Notes under the pieces: generated by a model | What the model was told of the DNA's origin: nothing | The model's input: only the letters and a program-made list of their open reading frames with translations | Database searches by the model: none | Program-made: the position numbers and the translations under genes | Source: Treponema bryantii | GTDB lineage: Bacteria; Spirochaetota; Spirochaetia; Treponematales; Treponemataceae | DNA length: 64,000 nucleotides | Direction of reading: 5' to 3' | Assembly: GCF_036492245.1 (NCBI RefSeq) | Contig: NZ_AP025286.1 | Coordinates: forward strand, 2,294,001 to 2,358,000 | Shown: positions 17,835 through 27,096 of the stretch, one piece after another | Position numbering within the stretch: position 1 is the first letter of the stretch | Layout of the letters: each line of letters starts with the position of its first letter

Positions 17835-18962
17835 CTATTTTCCTTCGTCGAAAAGACTTGATTCTCCAGCAGCAGAAGCAGCTTCAGCTTTTGTTGAAGA
17901 CTTCTTTTTCTTTTCGTCCTTCTTCTCAATAACCTGGCCCGGGAATACAATCTCGCGAACCTTAGCTTCGATGTTAGCCGCAATCTCAGGATTCTGTTCA
18001 ATAAACGAAACTGCATTTTCCTTACCCTGGCCGATTTTTTCTTCGCCCATTGTATACCATGCACCACGCTTATCGATGATTCCGTGCTTTACAGCTGAAT
18101 CAAGAAGTGAAGCACTTGCATTAATTCCCTTTCCAAAGTAAATATCAAGTTCACACTTTCTGAATGGAGGCGCAACCTTGTTCTTTACAATCTTTACGCG
18201 TACGCGGTTTCCGATTGCATCCTCATCGCCCTTTCCGTCAATAGTTTCTGTACGGCGGATTTCAAGACGAACAGAAGAATAGAACTTAAGTGCCTGTCCA
18301 CCAGTAGTGGTTTCAGGATTTCCAAACATAACGCCAATCTTCATACGAATCTGGTTGATGAAGATTACGATACAATTTGATTTTCCAATAATAGCAGTAA
18401 GCTTACGAAGAGCCTGGCTCATAAGACGAGCCTGCATACCCATTACTGCATCACCCATTTCACCTTCAATTTCTTTTTCAGGTGTAAGAGCAGCAACAGA
18501 GTCTACAACAACTACATCTACCGCGCCACTGCGTACAAGATTCTCTGTAATTTCGAGAGCCTGTTCACCAGTATCTGGCTGAGATACCCAGAGTTCATCA
18601 ATATTTACTCCAAGGTTCTTTGCATAAACAGGATCCAGAGCATGTTCTGCATCTACGAATGCTGCAACACCGCCAAGCTTCTGAGCCTCTGCAATTGCGT
18701 GCAGTGCGAGTGTTGTTTTACCAGAACTTTCCGGACCATACATTTCGATTACACGGCCGCGTGGATAACCACCGATTCCAAGAGCCTCATCCAGAAGAAT
18801 TGAGCCCGAAGGAATTACTTCAATGCCCGCCACATTAGCCTTGTCGCCGAGCTTCATAATTGCGCCCTGGCCGAACTGCTTTTCAATCTGAAGACGAGCC
18901 GCCTCCAGAGCCTTCATTTTTTCCGACTGATCCATCGGACTTGCATTTGCATTTGTTGCCAT
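17835..18962 (-). CDS. recA: RecA recombinase
   Basis: 375 residues with the P-loop GPESSGKT (residues 76-83), loop L1 around [20 protein letters not shown], and loop L2 with [20 protein letters not shown]. The Lys-rich acidic tail is usual. RecA catalyses strand exchange in recombinational repair. Upstream are GGAGG and AAGGTGG ribosome-binding elements. No SOS (LexA-type) box was recognised in the 109-bp upstream gap, so SOS-type control is not evident. Confidence 0.97.
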   Translation of the reverse strand: MATNANASPMDQSEKMKALEAARLQIEKQFGQGAIMKLGDKANVAGIEVIPSGSILLDEALGIGGYPRGRVIEMYGPESSGKTTLALHAIAEAQKLGGVAAFVDAEHALDPVYAKNLGVNIDELWVSQPDTGEQALEITENLVRSGAVDVVVVDSVAALTPEKEIEGEMGDAVMGMQARLMSQALRKLTAIIGKSNCIVIFINQIRMKIGVMFGNPETTTGGQALKFYSSVRLEIRRTETIDGKGDEDAIGNRVRVKIVKNKVAPPFRKCELDIYFGKGINASASLLDSAVKHGIIDKRGAWYTMGEEKIGQGKENAVSFIEQNPEIAANIEAKVREIVFPGQVIEKKDEKKKKSSTKAEAASAAGESSLFDEGK

Positions 18963-19071
18963 TTAGCCACCTTCCTCCCACATATAATATGGGCTAAACC
19001 TAACGATTTTATGCAATTTTTTAGAAAGATTTTTTAATAAATTTCAAAAAATTTGCATTTTATATGTTTTA

Positions 19072-20163
19072 CTATTTGTAAACACTTTTATATACTGCAC
19101 GGCCAGCCAAAGAAACTGTTCCGTCTTCCAGAACAATTTTTCCAAGAATGCGCACCGGCTTTCCGGCATCCACACCAGGATCTGCAGTAAAACGAACTCT
19201 CACCGTTCCTTCATATTTAGAAAGATTTTCATCACCGACAAGCAGGTCACAGGTGTACGAGCCATCTTCATAAGTAATGGCATTTGAAATCTTTCCGCCC
19301 CAGTTTACCCAGCAGTCAAGATACACAAGAGGACTTGCTGCTACATCTGCGTAAGAAGGAACATCTGTTATTGTATCAAAATCCGGGATTTCAAAATAGC
19401 CCATAAGCATGCGGGCCTTTTTCTTTACTGCAACAGAGGCATCTGAATTCAAAATCATATTTACCTCTATCTGCGCAGCATTATCCCTGTGATTCTGGAA
19501 ATACTGAAGTGCGTTATTATAGCGCTTATTTATTTCTTTATTTGAAAGTACAAAGGCATAAGACTGCGTAGAAAGATCTTTTTCCTTTGCGTCTGATTTT
19601 TCTTCTGAAGACAGTTCAAGTTTTGTTAAATCTGCACGTGGACCTGTAAACTGCTGCCCTCTCGGGAAAAATATAAAGGTAAAAATTATACCGAGAATAA
19701 AAGCCGCACCGGTAATTCCAAAAGCTACAATGCGGTCTGGATTTGATCCTAGCGGCGGATAGAACTGTTCAATACGACCGGTATCTACCCAGCGGCAGAT
19801 TGTATCATAATTACCATGCACACGGATAAATTCCATTGCGCTGTCGGCAGTTTTATTCAGAGGATCATTTTCTTTGATTTCAAGATAATACTGAAGGGCA
19901 CGGGCTGTATCACCGCGGCGCAGAAAAATTGCAGCCTGACCAAGAAGAAGTCTTGTATCTGTAAGTTTTATTCTTCGCGCCAGCTGAAAATATGAAGAAG
20001 CTGCACCTATGTCGCCAACATAAAGACATGCGATTCCCAGAGTAAGATAATACTCAAAGTTTTCTTCATAAATGTCTTTCTTAGCCTCAAGTCTCTTGAT
20101 TGCAGTAGCAAAACGTCTGCGGCGCATATCAAGCCAGGCAAGAGTAAGTGCATCCTTTGCCAT
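19072..20163 (-). CDS. TPR protein with one transmembrane segment and C-terminal OB-like domain, function unknown
   Basis: 363 residues. Residues 1-140 form TPR-type helical repeats (for example YYLTLGIACLYVGDIGAASSYFQLA). A hydrophobic helix lies at about 146-166 (IVAFGITGAAFILGIIFTF), followed by a linker, a second helical region (NKRYNNALQYFQNHRD) and a C-terminal beta-rich part (LDCWVNWGGKISNAITYEDG, then VRVRFTADPGV). That end resembles small OB-like barrels, but I cannot name the family. Only 6 bp separate it from the upstream lipoprotein gene. Probably an envelope scaffold; function not assigned. Confidence 0.7.
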   Translation of the reverse strand: MAKDALTLAWLDMRRRRFATAIKRLEAKKDIYEENFEYYLTLGIACLYVGDIGAASSYFQLARRIKLTDTRLLLGQAAIFLRRGDTARALQYYLEIKENDPLNKTADSAMEFIRVHGNYDTICRWVDTGRIEQFYPPLGSNPDRIVAFGITGAAFILGIIFTFIFFPRGQQFTGPRADLTKLELSSEEKSDAKEKDLSTQSYAFVLSNKEINKRYNNALQYFQNHRDNAAQIEVNMILNSDASVAVKKKARMLMGYFEIPDFDTITDVPSYADVAASPLVYLDCWVNWGGKISNAITYEDGSYTCDLLVGDENLSKYEGTVRVRFTADPGVDAGKPVRILGKIVLEDGTVSLAGRAVYKSVYK

Positions 20164-20169
20164 AAAAAA

Positions 20170-21546
20170 CTACTGCCTCAAATAAGTTAAAATTGCATCA
20201 AGCTCAGCATTCAACTGAAGAAGTTCCTGCTTGTTCAAAGAAGAAGAATCCTCTTCCAGCGCTGCAATACGATCCAGCAGAGACTGTATGTATTCAGTAG
20301 TCAGATGCTCTTTTGTCATATTCTTAATATAAAAATCAACACCTGAATCTTCTGACATCTTTTCTGTCTGTGAAGGCACAAACGGATCTTTTTCAGTTAT
20401 CTCTGTAACAGGAGTTCCCTCTACTCCAGGAACACCAGTTATAACTTCTACACCCTGAGGAATCAGTTTTTCCTCTTCCTCTGGAGTTTCTGTATTTTCC
20501 TTACTGTAAATAAATTTATCTCCAGTTGCAGGAACTGCTGTTCCAGAAAGTGCAATATAGAAAATGAACTTTTCAGATTCTGATGGAGCAAGTTTTACAG
20601 GCTTCCAAACTGCACATACTGCAGAGTTATTATATGAAAGTACAGTGTCAAAAACTCTGTAACTGAGCATATCAGGTTCCCAGGTTTTTCTTTCAAGAGT
20701 TGAATAATTTGCCAGTGCTACAAGTAAAGGTTCCGTACAATCTGCGCCTGAGAAGAAGAACTGCATTGAAGCATTTTGATTTTTAGAAACAAACCATTTC
20801 TGATTCTGAAGAGTTCTGTAAAGCACTTCGTTTTTCACTGGAATATCTTCAAAAGTATAAAAATGATAGGCTGCTGCTTCTCCAAGCACAGTATCCATAA
20901 CTGCCTTAAAAGCAAATTCGTCAGTACGGGTACCAACATTCTTAATGCTTGCAGTTACTTTAATCATATCAGCATCTTTGTCTTTTTCAGAAGCAAAACA
21001 TGAAAAATTAACAGTCATTTGTGCTACTGAAGGGATTTCATACATAATTAAAGCACCATCAGAAGTACGTCTTGCAGCTGAATGAACATTGCCGTCTGTA
21101 ACAAGATTATAAATCTTTTTAGAAGTTTTCAGATAAAAGGCATTTGTAACATATTCATTTGCTTTAGACAAAACCGAAACAGGCTTTCCATCTTCATTTA
21201 AAGCAGAAATAGTATACGAGCCGATTTTTGACTTAATTTTAATCTGAATATTACCAATACTTTCCTTTACATTCTTTCTTGATGACTTAATCCAGCCGGT
21301 AAAATCTTTAGGTGTTGCTGAACTTAAATCATAAGTATCTTTTGCCGATTGAGTATCTTCTTTTTCAGTCTCTTCAGCGTCATCTTCAGCAGCGTCAAGT
21401 TCATCAGCAGCTTCGGCATCTGTAAGAGTTTCATCAACTACAGCAGCCTCTTCATTTTCAGTCGGAGCCTGTGTTTTTGTAGATTTACAGGAAACTGCAG
21501 CGGCAAGCATAAAAACAATTGCTGCAGAATAAATTATCTTTTTCAT
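20170..21546 (-). CDS. Large lipoprotein of unknown function
   Basis: 458 residues with a lipoprotein signal peptide (lipobox AAVSC, Cys about residue 20), then a very acidic low-complexity stretch of Glu, Asp and Ala to about residue 65, and a mixed alpha/beta body. The C-terminus (about 400-458) is helical and leucine-rich and may oligomerise. A GGAGGG ribosome-binding site precedes the ATG, which overlaps the stop of the upstream TPR gene as ATGA, so translation is coupled. Lipid anchoring is well supported; the role is unknown. Confidence 0.72.
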   Translation of the reverse strand: MKKIIYSAAIVFMLAAAVSCKSTKTQAPTENEEAAVVDETLTDAEAADELDAAEDDAEETEKEDTQSAKDTYDLSSATPKDFTGWIKSSRKNVKESIGNIQIKIKSKIGSYTISALNEDGKPVSVLSKANEYVTNAFYLKTSKKIYNLVTDGNVHSAARRTSDGALIMYEIPSVAQMTVNFSCFASEKDKDADMIKVTASIKNVGTRTDEFAFKAVMDTVLGEAAAYHFYTFEDIPVKNEVLYRTLQNQKWFVSKNQNASMQFFFSGADCTEPLLVALANYSTLERKTWEPDMLSYRVFDTVLSYNNSAVCAVWKPVKLAPSESEKFIFYIALSGTAVPATGDKFIYSKENTETPEEEEKLIPQGVEVITGVPGVEGTPVTEITEKDPFVPSQTEKMSEDSGVDFYIKNMTKEHLTTEYIQSLLDRIAALEEDSSSLNKQELLQLNAELDAILTYLRQ

Positions 21547-22502
21547 TTTCCCTCCATCACAGAAGCAGTATTCTTCTCATCAAGTATTCTCTGAGCTTCC
21601 AATGCTTTCTGTTTCAGAAGCTTCAACTGATATTTTTTCTCATCAAAAGGTTCTGGATCAGGAATATCTTTTTCACCAGCTTCCCTCAGCTCCTGAATTA
21701 TACGGTCTGCTTCAGCCTGATTGTCTCTTAATGCAGCAATCTGCAATTCAAGGTCAGCAACCTGTTTTTCAAGACTTTCATTCTTTGCCTGAGCCGCGCT
21801 CAGTTTTTGTCTTGTTGAATCAACAGCCTCTGAATTATACAAACGCAGCTGGCGCTCATACTCTTCTTTTGCAGCAAGGTACTCTTCTCCAGTCTGCTTC
21901 AGAAGATACAAAAGCTTTTCTTCCCTTCCACGCTGAAGTATTGTTTCAAGACGATACTGAGCAGCAGGAGTTTTTGGCGATTCAGGAAATTCTGTTACAA
22001 TGCGCTCGTAAATTGAGCCGGCCTCATCATACTTATATCCTGCAAAAAGTGATTCACCAATATAGAAAAGTGCAAAGGAATACAATTCGTCATCCGGATA
22101 CTGATGACAGAAATCACTCAAAACAACGACAGACTTTTCATATTCACCCAGTGAATACAAAAGCTTGCCTTTCTGGTAATAAACACGGGAATAGTACATT
22201 GAATCCGGGAAATTCTCCAGAAAGAAATTACAGTCATCGAGAGCGCTTTTATTATCACCGTCATACACTTCTGCCATTATGAGCATGAAATATGTATCTG
22301 GATTCAGATTTTCTTTGTATGAGACAGCTTTTTTCAGCATAAATTTTGCATCTGACCAGTCACCTCTGGTATAAGATCTGCAGGCCTCAACAAAAGCAGA
22401 TGATGCAGACTCCGATGCCATTGCATACATAAAAACAGATGCACAAATAACTGCAGCAGCAGTATACTTCTTAAATCTTCTTAACAATCTTCTCAACTCC
22501 AT
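21543..22502 (-). CDS. Exported TPR / coiled-coil protein
   Basis: 319 residues with an N-terminal signal peptide (RRLLRRFKK then AAAVICASVFMYAMA), TPR-like repeats at about 35-200 with BamD/YbgF-style units (YYQKGKLLYSLGEYEKSV, ALFYIGESLFAGYKYDEA), and a coiled coil at about 205-319. It is probably periplasmic and structural. The ATG at 22502 has no ribosome-binding site; a TTG five codons later has GGAG at a suitable distance and could be the real start. The beginning overlaps the end of rpe, possibly more than annotated (see finding on the rpe frameshift). Confidence 0.75.
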   Translation of the reverse strand: MELRRLLRRFKKYTAAAVICASVFMYAMASESASSAFVEACRSYTRGDWSDAKFMLKKAVSYKENLNPDTYFMLIMAEVYDGDNKSALDDCNFFLENFPDSMYYSRVYYQKGKLLYSLGEYEKSVVVLSDFCHQYPDDELYSFALFYIGESLFAGYKYDEAGSIYERIVTEFPESPKTPAAQYRLETILQRGREEKLLYLLKQTGEEYLAAKEEYERQLRLYNSEAVDSTRQKLSAAQAKNESLEKQVADLELQIAALRDNQAEADRIIQELREAGEKDIPDPEPFDEKKYQLKLLKQKALEAQRILDEKNTASVMEGK

Positions 22503-23122
22503 TTAAGGCTGCCATTGAAAAAACAGGAACCAGAAACAACTATATCAGTGCCGGCATTTATTACAGAGCCCAAAGTCTCATTATTTACACCGCCGTCCAC
22601 AGAAATCATATAGTTTAATCCATGCTCCTCTCTGTATTTCTTCAGTTGGGCAACTTTCTCCACACAGGAAGGAATAAGCTTCTGTCCTCCCCAACCGGGA
22701 TTGACAGTCATCACTAATATAATATCGGCACAAGGAAGGATTTCCGACAGTACAGACACAGGAGTTCCAGGGCAGATGGCTACACCGGCCTTTTTACCCT
22801 TTTCATGTATCATTTGAATTACACGATGTGCATGTGCTGTAGACTCAAAGTGGAAGGTTATCCAGTCGGCACCAGCCTGTGCAAAAGAATCTACATGAAG
22901 CTCAGGCTTATCAATCATGAGGTGAACATCAAAAGGTAGTTTTGTAAGCTTTCTGATAGAACGGATTACCGGTTCACCATAAGTTATTTCCGGGACAAAA
23001 GAACCGTCCATAACATCAATATGAACAGCTCCTCCATTATTATTCTCTATTTTTTTAATCTCGTTTCCAAGCTCTGCAAAATCAGCAGAAAGAAGCGATG
23101 GAGCTAAAACCTGATTTTTCAT
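22493..23122 (-). CDS. rpe: Ribulose-phosphate 3-epimerase, possibly frameshifted at the 3' end
   Basis: 209 residues of a TIM-barrel epimerase that interconverts ribulose 5-phosphate and xylulose 5-phosphate. Conserved segments are APSLLSADF, the metal ligands in VHIDVMDG and FDVHLMI, VMTVNPGWGGQ and ISVDGGVN, and the phosphate site VSGSCFF. The frame ends abruptly as GSLKWS. Omitting one A in CTTAAATGG would continue as NGVEKIVKKI and stop at 22471, which looks like the missing last helix. The gene has no Shine-Dalgarno sequence and starts 9 nt after a -10 box. Confidence 0.93.
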   Translation of the reverse strand: MKNQVLAPSLLSADFAELGNEIKKIENNNGGAVHIDVMDGSFVPEITYGEPVIRSIRKLTKLPFDVHLMIDKPELHVDSFAQAGADWITFHFESTAHAHRVIQMIHEKGKKAGVAICPGTPVSVLSEILPCADIILVMTVNPGWGGQKLIPSCVEKVAQLKKYREEHGLNYMISVDGGVNNETLGSVINAGTDIVVSGSCFFNGSLKWS

Positions 23123-23131
23123 TTGAATTTT

Positions 23132-23160
23132 ATTTTAACAGATAATTACACAATCATCAA
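23132..23160 (-). promoter_or_regulatory. rpe promoter, leaderless geometry
   Basis: On the minus strand, TTGATG (23155-23160), a 17-bp spacer and TAAAAT (23132-23137) preceded by TG at the extended position. The -10 ends 9 nt before the rpe ATG. Confidence 0.65.
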
Positions 23161-23229
23161 TATTTTCTATATAATCATTACAAAATTGAAACAATACTAA
23201 AAAAATGCATAAAGGTTGAAAATTTTTAC

Positions 23230-23258
23230 TTGACAGATTATAACTTTCGCTGTATAAA
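23230..23258 (+). promoter_or_regulatory. Strong promoter P1 of the TPR-greA transcript
   Basis: TTGACA (23230-23235), a 17-bp spacer and TATAAA (23253-23258), one base from the sigma70 consensus. It would give a leader of about 75 nt. Confidence 0.75.
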
Positions 23259-23294
23259 TCTTGTCCCAATTTTCGCAATTTTTCATAAACTTTA

Positions 23295-23324
23295 TTGACT
23301 AAAATCCCCGTTCTTGTGTAAAAT
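23295..23324 (+). promoter_or_regulatory. Second promoter P2 of the TPR-greA transcript
   Basis: TTGACT (23295-23300), an 18-bp spacer and TAAAAT (23319-23324). Transcription would start only about 7-8 nt before the ATG at 23339, which lacks a Shine-Dalgarno sequence. Confidence 0.6.
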
Positions 23325-23338
23325 TAAAAATAGACACT

Positions 23339-24271
23339 ATGGACTTTCAGACAGAAGCTGAACTTAAGGTTGCCCTGGGCTTTCTGCAGCAGGGAAATCC
23401 TTTAGAGGCACAGAAAATCATAAGTTCTCTCTTCGAGCATGATCTTGAAAGCACTGAGCTTGTATATACGAACAAGTGCTGCGTCTTCTGGATTGATTCC
23501 ATTAAGCGTCTTAGAAGTCTTGAAGATTCTTTTGAACGCAGCGAAAACATACTTCTGGAATGGAAAAACTTTCAGGATTACATTTCACGCGAAAGCACTC
23601 CTTATGAACCTGCCCTGTTTGCAGTTCAGCAGGGGTTCTTTAAGAACGCATTGGAAGAATACAAAAAGATGCTGGAGGAAAAAGACCCGCTCCAGAAAGC
23701 AGAAATCTATAAAAAAACAGGCATCTGTTACAAGAAGCTTGGAGATTTCGAAAATGCACGGGCTTTTCTTACAGAAGCAAACAATATATATCCGAATCTT
23801 TCTTCGGTGCTTGCAGAGCTTGCAGACTGTTTCTCACTTTGCGGCGAAGACAGAGTTGGAAAGGTGTTGTACAGAGAAGCTTTTTTTGCAGATCCGGACA
23901 GCATCGACCTGGATTTTCTTGATTCAGAGCTCATAAAATGCCTTATTGAAAAGACAAAGAGCAAAGGCTATTCAGGCAAAGCACTTCAATACTGGATTCC
24001 GGTTTACGGAGTTCTCGGCGGAGTGTTCAACATAAAGAGAGAGCTGACTTCCCAGGAAGTTGCCAGACTTAAAAAAGACATTTACGCAATGGAAAATGAA
24101 ATCAAGGATCCATCGTGCAACAGCGAGATTCTTGTACCGCGTATGCTCAACTGTTATTTCTGGCTTATGGATCATTATGATTTGGCAAATGAAACTCAGG
24201 CCAAGATTAATGAAGTGTTACTAAGAATTAAACTTCTGGATTCTGCTGTGTACGAAATGTACATAAAATAA
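23339..24271 (+). CDS. Cytoplasmic TPR protein upstream of greA
   Basis: 310 residues, no signal peptide or membrane helix, with TPR-like helical pairs across the protein (for example AEIYKKTGICYKKLGDFENARAF and LAELADCFSLCGEDRVGKVLY). The gene is read in the same direction as the giant greA, 26 bp upstream of it, and shares its tandem promoters, so a functional link to transcription elongation is possible. No Shine-Dalgarno sequence precedes the ATG. The exact role is unknown. Confidence 0.8.
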   Translation: MDFQTEAELKVALGFLQQGNPLEAQKIISSLFEHDLESTELVYTNKCCVFWIDSIKRLRSLEDSFERSENILLEWKNFQDYISRESTPYEPALFAVQQGFFKNALEEYKKMLEEKDPLQKAEIYKKTGICYKKLGDFENARAFLTEANNIYPNLSSVLAELADCFSLCGEDRVGKVLYREAFFADPDSIDLDFLDSELIKCLIEKTKSKGYSGKALQYWIPVYGVLGGVFNIKRELTSQEVARLKKDIYAMENEIKDPSCNSEILVPRMLNCYFWLMDHYDLANETQAKINEVLLRIKLLDSAVYEMYIK

Positions 24272-24297
24272 CACAGCGACCAGACAAGGAGATTACA

Positions 24298-27051
24298 ATG
24301 GCAGATTTAATGCAGTCAATTCAGGACATGCTCAAGGAAGAGACTTGGACTCGTGCAACAATCAGTAACTACACACAGAATAACCTCAAGGAACTCGCAG
24401 ACCTCGTAGAAAAGGCTAAGAGCGAAGGAATTATCAAAGAGGTTCATGAAGTATGTCAGGAGCACCTTTCTCACTCTAAGGACAGTATCATAGCTCTCTA
24501 TATCTGCGGAATCCTTGATTTACAGAATGGTTCACTTGATAACTCAGCACTTGTAACACTTGTTGATATTTTCCAGAAGAACCACAAGGAAAACATTGTA
24601 AATTACCTTTGTGAAAGCATTCTTGCTGATGATGAAAACAATAAATTTGCCCTCAGAACTCTTGCAGAAAGTTACGAAACTGAAAATGACAGCAAGGTTT
24701 GGGACCTTTACGAAAAAATCGTACGCATAGACTTTGAAGAAGCTGATATTGCCAAGAAGCTCGCTGAGCACTACGAAGCTTCTGGTGCAGAAGACAATGC
24801 AATCAGCTACTACAAGAAAGCTATTCTCCGCTACATCAATGCAAATAACTACAATGCTTGTAAAGAAGTATGGTCAAAGCTCGTACAGCTTATGCCTGAA
24901 GAGTTCGACTTCTTCCAGAATCTCAGAAGAAAGATTTCTAAGCAGATTGGCGAACTTAAAACTCCAGCTCTTATGCAGGAACTTTACAACTACTATAAAG
25001 ACAATAAGAAATGGGATACTGCAATCATCATTCTTAAGCAGAATCTCGAAATAGATCCAAAAGATACATGGGCAAGAAAGGAAATCACAGACTGTTTCCG
25101 CGGTAAATATGCTGCACACAGCCACCTCGAAGACTACATCCGTTCTTCAAACCTTTCTGCAAGCTACAGAAACGTATTTGAAGCAATCAGCGACTTTGAA
25201 AAACACATCGCTTTTGATAAGGGCGGATTCGTATTCCACAGAAACTGGGGCGTAGGTATCATCAAGAGCCTTGATAACGATACCCTTACAATCAACTTCG
25301 GTAAGGCAGCTGGTATCCACGAAATTAAGCTTTCTATGGCTGTAACTGCCCTTAAACCACTTGCAAAAGATCATATCTGGGTACTCAAAGCCCTCAATTA
25401 TGTAAAAGAAGGCGACAAGAAAGTTCCACTCGCTGACAAAATCAAGAAAGATAAGGAATGGACTCTTAAGACTATCATTAAGAGCTACGACAACAACTGT
25501 GACCTTAAGACAATCAAAAACGAACTTGTTCGCACAGTTACAGAAAAAGACGGAAAAACAAAGAAAGAATACGGAATTCTTACTTCCGGCGAATGGACAT
25601 CATGGAATGCAGCAGCAAAGAAGATTCTTGAAACTAACCCTGTATTTGGTGTAAATCCTAACGACATCAACATGTACACAGTACGTGAAGGAAATATTAC
25701 TCCTGTTGAAAAGCTTGCCAACGAGTTCAAGGCTCAGAAGCAGTTCTTCGCTCGTGCAGATATCTTCATGAAGTTCTTCAATGATGAAGAAATGGACCGC
25801 ACAAACGATAACTTTGCAGAAATGTATGCTTACTTCACAAGTTTCCTTAAGAATATTTCAAAGATTACAGAGCAGGTAATTGCTTCATATCTTATCGTTC
25901 GCCAGGTAAGCACACAGGATTCACGCTTCCTCTACCCTGTTAGAGAAACATTTGCAGAAATCTATAACCACATCGAAGATCCACGTGAGCTTTTCAAAGA
26001 ACTCAAAGATTCTAAGAATACTCACCTTAAGGCAGATTTCCTTGAATGCATCAAGATGCTTCCAGACTGGAACGTACAGTACATCCGCCTCTTCCCTACA
26101 GTTCTCGATATGAAGCTTATCAACGAGCTTATCAATGCAGGATTCACAGCAGATGTTCAGAAACTTGCTAAGACAAGCTTCGAAGCATACAAAGATTACC
26201 GCGAAACAGTACTCTTCTTCTTCGAAAAGTGTCAGGGTTATGACTGGTTCAGACTTGCTGATATTTCTTACGAAAAACAGCTCATTACACTCATCAACAT
26301 TATTGAGCTTACATTCCGCGAAATCAATAACCACGTTAATACAACAGAAAACAAGAAGATTAACAAGAAAGCAACTGAGCTTCTCTTTGAAAGCGATACA
26401 ATCTTTGAATACATGTTCTCTAAGGACGAAGACACTGTTAAGAAGATGTACACTCTCATTGATGATATTGCTGATATGGATCCTTCTTACAAATCAACAG
26501 CACGCAATAAGATTCTTGAGAAATACCCAGACTTCAAGTTCCGTGTATCTGAAGAAAAACTTACACAGCCTAAGGGCATGATTGTAACTTCTAAGAAGCT
26601 TGCAGAAAAGAAAGCAGAAATCGACGACATCAAGAATGTTCAGCTTGAAAAGAACAAGGTTGAACTTGCAGATGCTAAGGCTAAGGGAGACCTTAAAGAA
26701 AATGCTGAATATCAGGCTGCTAAGGAAACAAAACACCAGCTTGAACTCAGACTTTCTAAGCTTCAGGAAGAACTTAACCGCGCCGTTATCTTTGACCCTA
26801 CAACAAGCACAACAGCAATCGTTTCTTTCGCTACAGAAGTTACATTGCATAACAACATCGAAAACAAAGATGAAGTTTATACAATTCTTGGACCATGGGA
26901 ATCAGATCCAGAGAACAACATCATTTCTTACATGTCACCATTTGGAAATGCTATTCTCGACAAGAAGGTTGGAGACACAGCTAAGTTCGTAATCAACGAA
27001 CATAACTATGACTTCACAATTAAAGCAATCAACAAGGCAAAGAATTTCTAA
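24298..27051 (+). CDS. greA: Giant GreA: transcript-cleavage factor with ~750-residue helical extension and CarD/Tudor-like insert
   Basis: 917 residues, against about 158 for ordinary GreA. Residues about 757-917 form a full GreA: the coiled coil with the acidic tip GDLKENAEY (about 797-805), which reaches into the RNA polymerase secondary channel to trigger RNA cleavage, and the C-terminal FKBP-like domain ending in AINKAKNF. Residues 1-300 are TPR/HEAT-like helices. Residues about 307-360 (VFHRNWGVGIIKSLDNDTL and LSMAVTALKPL) resemble the CarD/TRCF-type RNA-polymerase-binding fold; I judge this by pattern only. The rest (360-750) is helical. Chlamydial GreA is also much enlarged. An AAGGAG ribosome-binding site and C-ending codons suggest strong expression. 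Confidence 0.93.
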   Translation: MADLMQSIQDMLKEETWTRATISNYTQNNLKELADLVEKAKSEGIIKEVHEVCQEHLSHSKDSIIALYICGILDLQNGSLDNSALVTLVDIFQKNHKENIVNYLCESILADDENNKFALRTLAESYETENDSKVWDLYEKIVRIDFEEADIAKKLAEHYEASGAEDNAISYYKKAILRYINANNYNACKEVWSKLVQLMPEEFDFFQNLRRKISKQIGELKTPALMQELYNYYKDNKKWDTAIIILKQNLEIDPKDTWARKEITDCFRGKYAAHSHLEDYIRSSNLSASYRNVFEAISDFEKHIAFDKGGFVFHRNWGVGIIKSLDNDTLTINFGKAAGIHEIKLSMAVTALKPLAKDHIWVLKALNYVKEGDKKVPLADKIKKDKEWTLKTIIKSYDNNCDLKTIKNELVRTVTEKDGKTKKEYGILTSGEWTSWNAAAKKILETNPVFGVNPNDINMYTVREGNITPVEKLANEFKAQKQFFARADIFMKFFNDEEMDRTNDNFAEMYAYFTSFLKNISKITEQVIASYLIVRQVSTQDSRFLYPVRETFAEIYNHIEDPRELFKELKDSKNTHLKADFLECIKMLPDWNVQYIRLFPTVLDMKLINELINAGFTADVQKLAKTSFEAYKDYRETVLFFFEKCQGYDWFRLADISYEKQLITLINIIELTFREINNHVNTTENKKINKKATELLFESDTIFEYMFSKDEDTVKKMYTLIDDIADMDPSYKSTARNKILEKYPDFKFRVSEEKLTQPKGMIVTSKKLAEKKAEIDDIKNVQLEKNKVELADAKAKGDLKENAEYQAAKETKHQLELRLSKLQEELNRAVIFDPTTSTTAIVSFATEVTLHNNIENKDEVYTILGPWESDPENNIISYMSPFGNAILDKKVGDTAKFVINEHNYDFTIKAINKAKNF

Positions 27052-27057
27052 TATAAC

Positions 27058-27080
27058 GCCCGCATACAGCGGGCTTTTTT
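27058..27080 (+). terminator. Rho-independent terminator after greA
   Basis: GCCCGC/GCGGGC stem with loop ATACA and six T. The next gene's ribosome-binding site (AAAGAGGTG) starts at the end of the T-run, so its expression from this transcript depends on read-through. Confidence 0.9.
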
Positions 27081-27096
27081 AAAGAGGTGTTTTCAA

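Noticed and set aside
18963-19071. SOS box upstream of recA
   Set aside because: No convincing LexA-type palindrome; only AT-rich tracts and a weak GCAA-T6 inverted repeat that may be a terminator of the preceding gene.
21602-22282. 226-codon open frame antisense to the TPR/coiled-coil gene
   Set aside because: Gln/Leu/His-rich sequence produced by reading the reverse of Glu/Lys/Ala-rich helical repeats; no start signals.
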